This document shows, in pieces, positions 21,776-38,330 of a stretch of DNA of 64,000 bases (its first letter is position 1; every line of letters begins with the position of its first letter). Below the pieces are notes generated by a model. The model searched no databases and had not been told where the DNA came from. It was given only the letters and a program-made list of their open reading frames with translations. The stretch is from Aporrectodea caliginosa (lineage: Eukaryota > Annelida > Clitellata > Crassiclitellata > Lumbricidae), in the NCBI GenBank assembly GCA_020284085.1, contig JACEVL010000130.1, positions 3,033,908 to 3,097,907 on the forward strand. Reading direction: 5' to 3'. Position numbers and translations under genes: made by a program.

Positions 21776-22485
21776 GCAACGGATATAGCGCTTTTGTTAC
21801 GGCGCCATATAATGCGGCATCGACCTCATGATTATGTACTACCTTTTAAGGACATATCCTCAGTTTTACAGACCATCGTCTCCACATCAGGAATGTCCTT
21901 AGATATGGGCCTATAGCAAGAAAATGGCAACTTATATCCGTTGAATAAGTAGGAAAATGTATAATGTCTCTCGTATACGAAGAAAAAGGAAAGAATCCAG
22001 AGAGACAAAGTTGAGGGTCTAATACAGGGACAGAGACAGAGAGAGATTAGGGAACTGCCAATTAGCACCCGAATCTCATTCTGAGGAAAGATTGTTAGTC
22101 TGATGACGACGGAAGAACGAAAGAATCGGATTCTGAGGTTAAAGAGGTTTAAACACTGCAGGAGGACCCTCTTAAGAGAACCGACCTAAAACCTAAAGTA
22201 AAATGTGACAGGAATGATACTCGCGTGGCCAAAGCTATAGAGCATAGGAATTACTACTACACCTCAGAAATAAGATAGACTGACGGTTAGGCACAACCGC
22301 ACAAGTGACTGTAGTGTAGAGAACCCGACAGAGATGCGCAAGTGACTCGGTGAGATTTACGTCCTCTTATAGTTCGTTCCTGTAGTCAATACATGGTGCG
22401 ACACTATAACTAAAGGAAATTCCTATCTTTAAACTCCAGACTATTTTGTGTCATGATATCCTACGGATAGTTTAAAGACTTGTTA

Positions 22486-22801
22486 TCACAGGCATGTGCA
22501 CGATGAAGAGGTTTTAGGAGTGTTTGTCGACGATGTTGACGGCTTCCCAGCCAAAGGCGGTTGCTGCTGGTAGTGGTGGTTCAGTGGAGACCTGTCGATA
22601 CTGGACTGGAGCAGGGTGCTTCCGGTCGATCTTCCAGCAGTGGAAAGACTCCATTCAGAGGCTGCGGAGAATGATCCGCCGAGGTCATCGTCAGGATGTG
22701 GCCTGGGAAAGGAAGTGCTGACCGTCGTATCGAAGTCGTCACTGGTCGCCGATTGCATGGCGGCGTTGTAAATGCCTTGCGTCTTCCTATTCTGTTCGTC
22801 C
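22486..22801 (-). CDS. candidate terminal coding exon, Ser/Thr-rich, ending CTCL
   Basis: Open minus-strand frame of about 105 codons, with no ATG at its start but an acceptor-like gataacag just upstream (exon would begin TG GAC GAA CAG). The product is rich in Ser, Thr, Pro and Gln (SAASEWSLSTAGRSTGSTLL) and ends SSSCTCL, a possible CaaX-type prenylation box. Base use is more GC-rich than the surroundings, like the ankyrin exons to the right on the same strand. It may be the displaced last exon of that gene, beyond the LTR element, but the phase (1) does not fit the phase-0 donor at exon 5 directly. Function unknown. Confidence 0.3.
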
Positions 22802-23571
22802 ACTGTTATCTATTCACCAATCAGACAGGTCTGTTATTATACTAAGAACGTGATTTTTTCACGAAATATTCATTAGACATTTCATGGTTATGACCACACC
22901 TCGTGGACAATTCTGAGGTTCTTGTCTACTAATGACGCTATACAAATGCTCTTTCACAATGAATATACTAGTACTCCAACCGCTGCTGCTACTACTAGAA
23001 GTAGGCCTATACTGCACTTACATTATTACTTTTACTACCATTAACAGAATTAATGTAAAATTGTAAAAAACTATTTATATTTCGCTTTTCATACACTTCC
23101 CAAAGCTCTGCTTGCGTTACTGAATTAAACCGATCTAAACAGGTGCGATTTTACGTAGCCAGAAAACGTGCCTTGAGTTGAATTAATTGAATCAGTAGGC
23201 ATGTCTAAAGGAAGATTGCTCATTGAGAAAGGATCAATGCACGAGAAAGCCCGAAGCGTAGGGATCGACGACCAGACTGACTCGAGATCTTAACTGGAAC
23301 ACAAGCACTATAGCGTTGTACGATCTTTCGACTGAAGTACAAACACGACAACGACAACACTAACCACAGCTTGAGGAAGCGTAGCACAGATGTACAGATT
23401 TATATCATACTAAGGTTAGAAAGTATTAAAGTTATTTCAAGAATTGACTATAGGTCTAATTAAGTTCTTTAGTGAACAGTATTTAATTTGCACTTAGGAA
23501 TAGGATGACATAAATTTATGTAAACTCTACAGATGGTCTTTATTCGATGACTCTCCCAGTAGTGTGTCTAT
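22802..23571. other. left flank of the LTR element, nothing firm
   Basis: AT-rich sequence. A minus-strand frame of roughly 55 codons near 23240-23400 is too weak to call. Confidence 0.5.
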
Positions 23572-23942
23572 TGTTGAGAACCTCTAGGTATGGGGTGCCA
23601 CTGTTGTAATTATCTGTATTTTTACACTGTTTAATTATTGACATCGAGAGAACTGCTAGGATGACGATTTGGGCCCGCGCACCATGGCAATTGCACTAGG
23701 TAACCTGCGAAATTGACATCGTATGGAGCGCCGTTGGTTCAATACGGACCGATGTAGTTTTTGGGATTTTGTCCTCTGAAATGCATGGGCTTATTTGGCA
23801 AATTAGCACCCATGAGATGACGGTTTTGGGTCGCCTGGGTTAGGAATGCATTAGATAATACATGGGTGTCGTTTCCAAACAGCATCCCATGAGAAAAGGG
23901 ACGACCTAAAGGGCAAAATGACATCTCATGGGGAATTCGGGC

Positions 23943-23949
23943 TATATAA
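23943..23949 (+). promoter_or_regulatory. LTR TATA box
   Basis: TATATAA in 'gggctatataaggcggagc', a strong TATA context, repeated at 28544-28550 in the 3' LTR. Confidence 0.7.
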
Positions 23950-24184
23950 GGCGGAGCTTGGCCATGAAAGAGGATCAGTTGGGGAAGCAGTCTGGAGATT
24001 CGGCCTCGAGCAAAGCATCGGCCTAGCAGTCTCGACCGAGAAGAGGACTTGCCGTCGACCTGCGAACCAGCCTTCCGAGACGCTGTCACTTGAGGGCCTG
24101 TTCGACGATAGGACGGGGAAGCAGCAGAACAGTTCTCTCGATCCCTGTAGATGTGACATTGTCAATCGTCTGTTGGTGAAGAAC

Positions 24185-24190
24185 AATAAA
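24185..24190 (+). terminator. LTR polyadenylation signal
   Basis: AATAAA about 240 nt after the TATA box, followed by a GT-rich stretch (gtgtgtgcgtgtgttgc). The 3' LTR copy is at 28786-28791 and would end the transcript. Confidence 0.7.
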
Positions 24191-24366
24191 ACGGTGTTCT
24201 ACGTGTGTGCGTGTGTTGCTGGTGACCAATTCAAACCTCTCGATAGACCACGAGAGTCGAACCGAGGACAACCTTTGTCAAGATCTGGGGTTCCGGGCAT
24301 CCTGGTAGAGCTTGAACCACTCGACAAAGAGGAGGAACTACGAAGACCCCCGATTTCGCGACAAAC

Positions 24367-24383
24367 TGGTACCAGAAGTGGGG
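24367..24383 (+). other. candidate primer-binding site
   Basis: TGGTACCAGAAGTGGGG begins three bases after the 5' LTR. TGG complements a tRNA 3' CCA. I cannot assign the tRNA with confidence. Confidence 0.6.
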
Positions 24384-24437
24384 TAAGCAGTTTGGTCACA
24401 GCATCACGAGTCGACAACCGCCAACGAAAGTTCGAGA

Positions 24438-27125
24438 ATGACAGACGAGCAATCAACCATCATCTACAGTCTGGTGGACGTGGGAGAAACGCCTCTTCGC
24501 CAACCAAGCAGTTCAACGCCGATAGCGAAGAGAACGACGACGGAGTCCAGGCTCCTGCTCGAAGGCATTGACTTTGACGATCCGAGGCCAGTCGCGATGA
24601 ATGATGAGACGGAAACCGCAGAACGGTCGGTGGAACAAACTACGAAAGGACCAGCGGAACGACCCGTGAAACCGCCCGCAGAACGGCCGGTGAAACAGCC
24701 GGCAGAACAACCGGTGGAACCGCGACGTTTCGAGTCTACTGGAGCCGTATACGGGTATCGGAAGTCACCAATGAAACCGGGCAAGTTTGACGGGACCGGT
24801 TCATTAGAGTCCTTTCTCGTTCAATTCGACGTGTGCGCCAGGCACAATGGATGGACGTCAGTGGATCGCGTCGACTTTCTGCGCTGCGCGCTGGACAAGG
24901 CTGCCACGCAGTTATTATGGGACTTTGGTGCGGAACAGGACGTCACCTACGAGGAATTAGTCGGTCGACTCCGCCAGAGGTACGGTTCCGAAGGACAAGC
25001 AGAGACTTTCAGGGCACAACTGCACTATCGACGCCAGAGGACGGATGAGACATTGAGCAACCTTCTGCACGAGATACGTCGGTTGGTCGTTTTGGCGTAC
25101 CCTGTACCGTCAAATGAGACCACAGAGATAATCGCTCGAGATGCGTTTTTGGAGGCGATGCACGACCGGGAACTGTCTTTGAAGGTCCGGGAACGTGAGC
25201 CAAAATCGTTGGACGAGGCATATCGCACGGCGTTACGGCTGGAAGCATACCAGCGGACATCGGACACAGACGACCGACGAAGAACACCCAATCGCGTGCG
25301 AGGAACGCAGGGAACGGAGACCAACGCCCAGATGCAGTCTCAATTGGACAAGTTCCTTGCTTCACAGCTCGAGAGTCAGCGTAAGTGGCAGAGAGACATG
25401 GAGGAACGCTTCAATCACCAATTCGCAGAGCTACGAAGCAGCACCAACCGAGACGCGGAGCCGAGACGCGAGAACTACAACCAGGGGAACAATCAGCGCA
25501 ACCAAGATAGAGTCTTGAACTGCTACAACTGCGGAAGATCAGGTCACTTCGCAAGAAACTGCCGGCAAGATCGCCGCTTTCGCCGCCAAGCAGCCGCAAA
25601 CGAACCCGAGGCTTCGACACAGGAAGAAGAAGTCGCGAGAAACCACACCACCCGTCAGAGATCGACGAACCGAGGAGGAAACAACGCCATATACATCCGA
25701 GGAAATGTCAACGGAGAGAAACAGCTCTGCCTGATCGACACCGGATCAGAGGTGAGTTTGGTGCCATATTCCGCTGTAGGGGTCTTAGAACTGACTCCCT
25801 GTCATCGCGTATTAATGGCTGCTAACGGTACGGAAATTAGGGTGCTTGGGGAGGTGGCTGTTCCAATTAAGATGTGGCGTGGGTTTGTAATTTTCACCAC
25901 GTTCTTGGTCTCTGACCAGATCGTAGAGCCCATGTTAGGGATGGACTGGCTGAGGCAGCACCGTTGTAGGCTAGGATTTGGCACGGGAGCCTTATTCGTA
26001 GGGCGTCGTAAGATACCATTAGTCAAGGGCAACGGATCCACATGGTGTAGGCGAGTAATAGTAGCGGAGGAGGTACTGATTCCACCTAAGTGTCAGCAAG
26101 ACATTTCGGCTAAGACATTGTACGGGAACCTATCGGCAACGGCTTCCACTTGGATGACCGAGACTAGTGAGATTCGACCAGGAGTCCATGTTGCACGGGT
26201 GTTAGTGGATGAGGAAGCCCCGAATACTAGGGTGAGAGTGGTTAACCTGACGGAGGAGCCGATTCGTTTGGATAAGGACCAGTTGTTAGGAGGGCTGTAT
26301 CCCGTACAGGTGGACGTAAGTAGCGAGAATCCGGAGAGTGCTAAAGAAGTACCGTTTGAGGAAGCACTACTGGATGAGTTACCTGATGATGTGCCGTTGG
26401 AAGCTAGGCAGAAACTGGAGAAAAAACTGCGAGAGTATCGTGATGTGTTTTCCACGAGTGAAGGAGACTTGGGCAGGACGTCGATCTGCGCCCATAGAAT
26501 AGATACGGGAGACGCAGCTCCAGTGAGGCAACCGCTACGAAGACAACCCTTCGCGTATCATACTGCTATCGAAGAGCGAATGGAGCAGATGATCGCGGAT
26601 GGGGTGATTGAGCCGACTGTGAGTGAGTGGGCTGCTAATGTGATACTAGCACGGAAGAAGGATGGAGCAGTGACGTTCGGTGATGAAATTGGGAACCTTA
26701 ACAAGAGAACGAGGAAGAACTCGTACAATCCTCCCAGGGCGGATGAATGTTTAGGTGTTTTGGTTGGCAGTAACTATCACCAAGTAGCAATGGACGTCAA
26801 GGATGCGAATACGATTGCCTTTACCATTAGTCGGAGAATATTTAATGGGCAGTTATTTGAGGAGCTTTGTAAGTGGCCTGAAATCGATAAAGATAGGATA
26901 TCCGGGAACGAGTCAATTGAGAGGGTTTACCGTACGCCTAACTCAATTCTGGGGAATATCATTCGCAGCCATCAGCGCGACTGGGATGAGGTTTTGCCCC
27001 ACGTCCTAGCGGCGTATCGAGCATCAACTCATGAGGTAACCGGTTACTCACCTAACCGTTTACTGTACGGCAGGGAAAATCGTGCGCCACTTGACCTCGT
27101 TTATGGACGACCCCCGGAGCCTTAA
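24438..27125 (+). CDS. Gag-protease-(partial RT/integrase) reading frame of the LTR element
   Basis: 895 codons from ATG 24438 to TAA 27123. The first part is acidic/Pro-rich with a short ERPVK(P/Q)PAE repeat. A Ty3-type capsid domain follows (about residues 115-280), then a CCHC knuckle CYNCGRSGHFARNC (about 361-374) and an aspartic protease with DTGS near residue 434 and MLGMDWL. RT starts normally (GVIEPTVSEWAANVILARKK) but the palm motifs are gone. After about residue 747 come only short pieces, then the tail of the integrase (LPHVLAAYRASTHEVTGYSP). The joins stay in frame. The element cannot reverse-transcribe or integrate by itself. Confidence 0.9.
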   Translation: MTDEQSTIIYSLVDVGETPLRQPSSSTPIAKRTTTESRLLLEGIDFDDPRPVAMNDETETAERSVEQTTKGPAERPVKPPAERPVKQPAEQPVEPRRFESTGAVYGYRKSPMKPGKFDGTGSLESFLVQFDVCARHNGWTSVDRVDFLRCALDKAATQLLWDFGAEQDVTYEELVGRLRQRYGSEGQAETFRAQLHYRRQRTDETLSNLLHEIRRLVVLAYPVPSNETTEIIARDAFLEAMHDRELSLKVREREPKSLDEAYRTALRLEAYQRTSDTDDRRRTPNRVRGTQGTETNAQMQSQLDKFLASQLESQRKWQRDMEERFNHQFAELRSSTNRDAEPRRENYNQGNNQRNQDRVLNCYNCGRSGHFARNCRQDRRFRRQAAANEPEASTQEEEVARNHTTRQRSTNRGGNNAIYIRGNVNGEKQLCLIDTGSEVSLVPYSAVGVLELTPCHRVLMAANGTEIRVLGEVAVPIKMWRGFVIFTTFLVSDQIVEPMLGMDWLRQHRCRLGFGTGALFVGRRKIPLVKGNGSTWCRRVIVAEEVLIPPKCQQDISAKTLYGNLSATASTWMTETSEIRPGVHVARVLVDEEAPNTRVRVVNLTEEPIRLDKDQLLGGLYPVQVDVSSENPESAKEVPFEEALLDELPDDVPLEARQKLEKKLREYRDVFSTSEGDLGRTSICAHRIDTGDAAPVRQPLRRQPFAYHTAIEERMEQMIADGVIEPTVSEWAANVILARKKDGAVTFGDEIGNLNKRTRKNSYNPPRADECLGVLVGSNYHQVAMDVKDANTIAFTISRRIFNGQLFEELCKWPEIDKDRISGNESIERVYRTPNSILGNIIRSHQRDWDEVLPHVLAAYRASTHEVTGYSPNRLLYGRENRAPLDLVYGRPPEP

Positions 27126-27572
27126 CCAGTCAGCCCCACCTACTCAAGCTATGTGGACGACTTGACAGAACGAATGGAAACCGCGTATCGGGAGGTGCGC
27201 CAGCACTTGCGTCGAGCGACAGAACGGAGGAAGCACGACTACGACCTTCGCGTTCGCCCCGCCACTTTCAGTGCTGGAGATTCCGTGTGGTACTTTACTC
27301 CACGAAGGTACCAGGGGCGTAGCCCCAAGTGGCAAAAACTATACTGCGGCCCGTACGAAGTTTTGAAGCGCTGCGGTCCAGTCAACTACTTGCTGAGAAA
27401 ATCTTCGAGAGCGAAACCCTTCGTCGCCCATGTGGACAAACTGAAGTTGTGTCGGCAATCCGCAGAAGAGAACGGTAACAGCGGTAACAGGGAACCTGAA
27501 GAGCAGTGTGAGGTCTCCGAGAATCATCCTCGACCACGTCGGGTGATACGGAAACCCGTACGGTTTCAATAA
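27126..27572 (+). pseudogene. integrase C-terminal segment behind an in-frame stop
   Basis: This stretch continues in the same frame directly after the TAA at 27123-27125. It encodes a basic segment and the GPY/F-type module (SPKWQKLYCGPYEVLKRCGP) found at the end of Ty3-type integrases, and ends at 27572. A single stop codon separates it from the main frame. Whether it is translated from an internal ATG or is dead is unknown. Confidence 0.8.
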
Positions 27573-27629
27573 ATCGCGAAAGTTGACATTGGCATCCGAT
27601 TCTGGTTTCGGTTTTTGCACGAACAGCGA

Positions 27630-27875
27630 CGAGAGACTTTGAGACTCTACTTTGAGACGCTGCGGAGAGACTTTCTGCTGAGAGACTTTGTCTGAGAGTT
27701 ACTTTAGACTCTGCTGTCTGTTTTGAGACTTTTTGCTTTGAGACTTTTTACTTTGAGACTTTTGCTTTGAGACTTTTGCTTTGAGACTTTTGTTTTGAGA
27801 CTTTTGGCGTTGAGACTTTTTGGTTTTGAGACTTTGATAGACTCTTTGCTTCTGAGACTTTTTGCTGAGCAATTT
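27630..27875 (+). repeat. degenerate GAGACTTT repeat before the 3' LTR
   Basis: 'gagactt(t)' occurs well over ten times with spacers of 4-12 nt (often tttgctttgagacttttg). It lies between the reading frame and the 3' LTR, untranslated. A purine-rich 'gaaaaggagg' near 28136 may be part of the polypurine tract. Confidence 0.7.
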
Positions 27876-28172
27876 ATAATTGTCAGTGTCTGTCTGAACT
27901 TGATACAATGCTGAGTACAGAGTTTTTGCTAGAATTGTTGTTTAGTGTTTATAGGCGATTAGGTTGCCTTAGAGTATGGACAATCTCAGTTGATAAACAT
28001 TGCTGCGGTGGTGAACTTTTAGTACTTTTAGTCTATGCGGACTTTTAGCTTAGAAATACTTGCGTCGATCATTTTTGTCTATGGACTTTTAGTTTAGATT
28101 TTTTGTGGTCAAAATGTGACCATTTTTGTGTTTCCGAAAAGGAGGCTTTCGGTTTTGTTGGTCGGACGGGAT

Positions 28173-28964
28173 TGTTGAGAACCTCTAGGTATGGGGTGCC
28201 ACTGTTGTAATTATCTGTATTTTTACACTGTTTAATTATTGACATCGAGAGAACTGCTAGGATGACGATTTGGGCCCGCGCACCATGGCAATTGCACTAG
28301 GTAACCTGCGAAATTGACATCGTATGGAGCGCCGTTGGTTCAATACGGACCGATGTCGTTTTTGGGATTTTGTCCTCTGAAATGCATGGGCTTATTTGGC
28401 AAATTAGCACCCATGAGATGACGGTTTTGGGTCGCCTGGGTTAGGAATGCATTAGATAATACATGGGTGTCGTTTCCAAACAGCATCCCATGAGAAAAGG
28501 GACGACCTAAAGGGCAAAATGACATCTCATGGGGAATTCGGGCTATATAAGGCGGAGCTTGGCCATGAAAGAGGATCAGTTGGGGAAGCAGTCTGGAGAT
28601 TCGGCCTCGAGCAAAGCATCGGCCTAGCAGTCTCGACCGAGAAGAGGACTTGCCGTCGACCTGCGAACCAGCCTTCCGAGACGCTGTCACTTGAGGGCCT
28701 GTTCGACGATAGGACGGGGAAGCAGCAGAACAGTTCTCTCGATCCCTGTAGATGTGACATTGTCAATCGTCTGTTGGTGAAGAACAATAAAACGGTGTTC
28801 TACGTGTGTGCGTGTGTTGCTGGTGACCAATTCAAACCTCTCGATAGACCACGAGAGTCGAACCGAGGACAACCTTTGTCGAGATCTGGGGTTCCGGGCA
28901 TCCTGGTAGAGCTTGAACCACTCGACAAAGAGGAGGAACTACGAAGACCCCCGATTTCGCGACA
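28173..28964 (+). repeat. 3' LTR
   Basis: 792 bp, same length as the 5' LTR with two substitutions. It ends GCGACA, followed by atatt and, 30 bp on, the stop codon of the ankyrin gene on the other strand. Confidence 0.93.
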
Positions 28965-28994
28965 ATATTAAAATATTACTTTGGTGTATAACAG

Positions 28995-34876
<5,882 letters not shown>

Positions 34877-34904
34877 GATTAAAAACTACGAAAGGAAACG
34901 TATC

Positions 34905-34918
34905 ACAATCAATCAATC

Positions 34919-34965
<47 letters not shown>

Positions 34966-35035
34966 TTCGTTTATTCTCAACATCAAGCTGACAGGTCGCA
35001 ACTTGTAACAAGTAACATGTAGGAAAATTCTATCA
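34905..35035 (-). repeat. (AATC)n microsatellite and retroposon tail
   Basis: About 14 'aatc' units followed by 'gctgacaggtcgcaacttgt' and aacaagtaac, the reverse complement of the tail at 15836-15903. Confidence 0.7.
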
Positions 35036-36055
35036 GATCTGACCTTTCTTCTCTATATTCCGTCTGATGTAATCTTGTCGGGTGTGAATGCAAATGACAG
35101 AGAAAGTTGCCTCAATTCACTACACTAGTGAATGTTGTAGGCTATGAATTGGTTCATTGGTTTTCTTGATTTAGTTAAGTAGGGATGGAATTCCCATGCC
35201 GTCCAATTAGTTCTCGAAAATAACTTGCAAGTTTTGCTATACAGTTAATGCAATTAGGCCCCTATTCAGTGGGACTTGTCCCTTCGGGTGTGCCCTTTGC
35301 TCCCTCATACCATCTCTTCATAGATAAACTTCTGTAATAATCTGCACTATGTTTGTGAAATTTTATTTACTGTAGTTTCATCTTATTCATTTTGTTTTGT
35401 TTCTGGGAACAATTGATTGATTGATTGATTGATTAATCCATTAAATATTTAATGAGTAGACTATAATCCTCACGAACAATCATCATATTAATTACAATTA
35501 AAACGCACTTGTTAATGTAACTGAGTATAATCCTCACGAGGAGTTACCAGTTTAATTTAACAAATTGTTTAGATAAGTTAGATGTATAGCCAAGTGTTTC
35601 AGCGCTTTTGTATGGTAACATAAAAGGCGCTATATGAAGTGTCTTGATACATATAATTTATCTTGTACTGTACTCATATTACGTCGAAGTTTTGCATGAA
35701 TGTAGCAAAGATAATGTAAGTGTCAGAAGCTTTTTCAGCGCCACACAAAAGCCACGTCCTGGAGACGAGCAAATTAGTCTTTACTGGCGCTATGTAAAAT
35801 CAAGTTCCTATGATCCAAGCTGCTCTGGTTGGTTTTCGGCGAGGTCATCCGGTAAAAATTGCTGTTAAAATATCACTAATTCGATCTCATCTGACTTGAT
35901 CTCGTGTGATCTAATATTATCTAATCTGATTTATTGTGCTCTAATCTGATTCAGTTCGATCGATGTAGTTAAAAAATAAGTTCTATCAGATCTGACCTAT
36001 CTTCTCTAAATTCCGTGTGATGCAAACTTGTCAGATGTGAATGCGAAATGTAATG
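35030..36055 (+). repeat. direct repeat pair, about 75 bp
   Basis: 'ttctatcagatctgacct' followed by tcttctct.attccgt.tgatg occurs at about 35027-35105 and 35979-36055. The sequence between them is rich in 'tctgat(c/t)'. The flanking interval has no reading frame. Confidence 0.6.
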
Positions 36056-36221
36056 TGAAATAGTTTGGTCTTGCCTGGTATGATCTAATGTAATCTGAAT
36101 CAAACCATTCCCATCCACTGTGATCCGATGCAATGCTCTGCTGGGTAATTTATTTCGATCCAATTGAATATGATTTTATCTGATCTTATCTGAAAACTGT
36201 TCGTTATCGCCGGAGTTGAGC

Positions 36222-36790
36222 TGGAAGCGCCTCTGAGTAAGTATCGTAGACGGGCCCCATATAAGCAGTGTGATTCTCGTTAACTATAACGATAACGAAA
36301 ATTTTCGTTAACGAAAAAAAATGATTTCGTTAACGATAACTATAACTATAACTAAAAAATATAATTAACTATAACTATAACTATAACGAAAATAACACTA
36401 ACGAAAATTCATCTTTATTTTCGTTAATGCAAAAATAGGAAGTGCAATATGGACGATTCGACATAAATGAGAACGAAAAATGCAATATTTTTATTACGCA
36501 ATTTGTCAGTTTCTTTGGAAACTCGTGTATTCATGAAGCTGAATGCACCCATGCTTCAAAGGCTTTCAAAGCTCTGAGCAAATTGTGAAACAGCGTGTTA
36601 ATACGCACAATTTTGCTTATAGCCTCAATTATTGTAACTAAGTAGTAACTAAAATTAACTAAAATAAAAAACCATTAACTATAACTCTAACTATAACTAA
36701 AATAAAATCTGTAAGGAGAATCACCCTGCATATAAGTCCTCCGAATGAATGAATTAATCTGGTATAACGTGGTGGCCATGTTTATCCAAT
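36222..36790 (+). repeat. retroposon tail interrupted by a hAT element
   Basis: 'ggaagcgcctctgagtaa' up to catataag, then the insertion 36266-36728, then 'tcctccgaatgaatgaatta'. Removing the insertion and one target copy leaves a normal tail with (gaat)n. Confidence 0.7.
36266..36728. mobile_element. hAT-like MITE, 463 bp, 8-bp target duplication
   Basis: Ends CAGTGTGATTCTCGTTA and, inverted, CAGGGTGATTCTCCTTA. The perfect 8-bp duplication catataag flanks it (36258-36265, 36729-36736). Subterminal parts are rich in 'aactataact' and 'cgttaacg'. No coding capacity. Confidence 0.9.
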
Positions 36791-38330
36791 CTCAGTCTAA
36801 TCTTATCTAACTTATTTTTAATCTGTTCTACTCGCATTTCATTCCATAATGCATCTACAGTTTCAGGATCAGATATATTAAAGTATTCCAAATATTCGAG
36901 TTGACAAAATTCATTAATTCATTGCAAGAATTTATATAGCGCCTGTTTAAGGAGCCTGCTTAGCGGCGATGCCACCAAAGTCAGGAACAGCAATCGAATG
37001 AAAACAGTGAAACAAACTCGACCTACCTCTCTTCCGAAGCCAAACAGTAGTGATTACGGTTGCTGTTTGAGAGAAATAGTTTTTACCATCGTGGAGCGAT
37101 ATAAGGCCTATCGATTCAGTTTATCAACAGGCGTAAGACTTAATAATTCCTTAACAACGCATCTACTTTTGAATCGATAAACACGTTGGTGTCATTTATC
37201 GATAATACGTGTGGATGACAGTGTGTGTGGAAGCGTACATAGGATGCGTTCATGCTGTCAAGGGAAATTAACGGGGAGAAGGGGAAGGAGGAGGAGGGGA
37301 AGGAGGAGGAGGAGGAGGAGAGGGACAAGGTGATGGATTAATAAGACGAGACAAAAAAAGCTGACAAACTCAAAGAGGAGGAGAGCAGGAATGAGCTGCC
37401 CAACAATCATCGGAAAATCGACTATTAATAATTTAGCAATGGAACAATTAGTTTGGAACAATGAAGCCATTGTTCCAAATCGGCCTGTCATTACTTCCGC
37501 TCAATTGTCATGGCGAGTGTTTGTGTACAACAGCAACGCCAACTAAGGATACCTGGCCGCAGCAAACATTCAAAGGCCTATTAGAGAGAAACCCTGGCAC
37601 GAATCTAGAACAAGAACAAGTATACCACGCATAATGGTTGGCTTAAGCTCATGTATGTGTTGAACTGTTTTATGTAGCAATCATTATTTTGAGCACACAT
37701 GGAAGACAGCGAGAGCCATGTGTGTGTCTGAAATAATTATCATGATCCATATCCGTTGCTCAGTTGTTATAGGTTGTCAAGTCTGCACATCCAGTGATTA
37801 ACTATCGTCCGTTGGTAGGCCTAGCAGGAATTCGACACATCCTGCAGGTCACCGAGGAGGCCGGTCGTATGATCGAGTCTGTAATATTAGACGGATATGC
37901 AAAGTTGCATGTGAACTCTGTGTAACCATAAGACGTTCGGAAAAGGAGTGTTTCGTTGATATTAATGGTTATATGCATTCGGCATCTTCCACTTCTAGAG
38001 TCTTGTCTAAACTCCGCGAGATAACTCTATGTTTACCCAGAGGCGAAAATCTGTACATAATTTTTTTTGGGACAGACTTTTTCGGGGCCGGAGTTTTGGG
38101 GAGACAGATAGGCCTAAGTCACAACTTACCCAGAAAACGAGGGTTCACTGGCCCATACATCCCCATAGCATCCACAGTATTCTACTTCCTCTGAGAGACA
38201 CAGTGGCCCTCAAGCAGGCTATGATTGGGAGAATAGGTGCATGTGGAAACTTCAAAGCATATGTAGCGCGAAGTATTAGTGCATAGGCGGCTTAACACAC
38301 TATGAAAAGAATATGGTTGACTTTACTATA
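36791..38330. other. intergenic DNA, mostly unrecognised
   Basis: Contains another retroposon tail on the minus strand (36910-36975: 'tatatagcgcctgtttaagg') and an AGG-rich low-complexity tract at 37270-37325. No gene seen. Confidence 0.5.

Larger units (their letters stand above)
21153..21854. mobile_element. foldback (inverted-repeat) element, 702 bp
   Basis: The ends are inverted copies of TGTCCTTAAAAGGTAGTA. Inside these, 21193-21241 and 21787-21835 are 49-nt inverted repeats with one mismatch (both contain catgaggtcga or its complement, and ggcgccgtaacaaaagcgct). The left arm holds a 22-bp insertion. Possible 3-bp flanking duplication: tat. The centre holds a 39-bp tandem array and a LINE-type tail (21690-21775). 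No transposase is seen; superfamily unknown. Confidence 0.8.
23572..24363 (+). repeat. 5' LTR
   Basis: 792 bp, TG...CA bounded. It carries a TATATAA at 23943-23949 and AATAAA at 24185-24190, giving a conventional U3-R-U5 layout. Open frames inside it also occur in the 3' LTR and are not genes. Confidence 0.93.
23572..28964 (+). mobile_element. Ty3-type LTR retroelement, internally deleted, recently inserted
   Basis: Two 792-bp LTRs (23572-24363 and 28173-28964) begin TGTTGAG, end GCGACA, and differ at only two positions I could find (23756/28357 and 24280/28881). Between them lie a primer-site-like segment and one reading frame with Gag, a CCHC knuckle and an aspartic protease. Only pieces of reverse transcriptase and the C-terminal part of integrase remain. 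RNase H and the catalytic parts of RT and integrase are missing. No matching target-site duplication is visible (tctat left, atatt right). The element is on the strand opposite the ankyrin gene and ends 30 bp before that gene's stop codon. Confidence 0.93.

Noticed and set aside
23918..24571. 217-codon frame starting in the 5' LTR
   Set aside because: It crosses U3, R and U5 and the primer site; the matching frame in the 3' LTR breaks off, so it is incidental.
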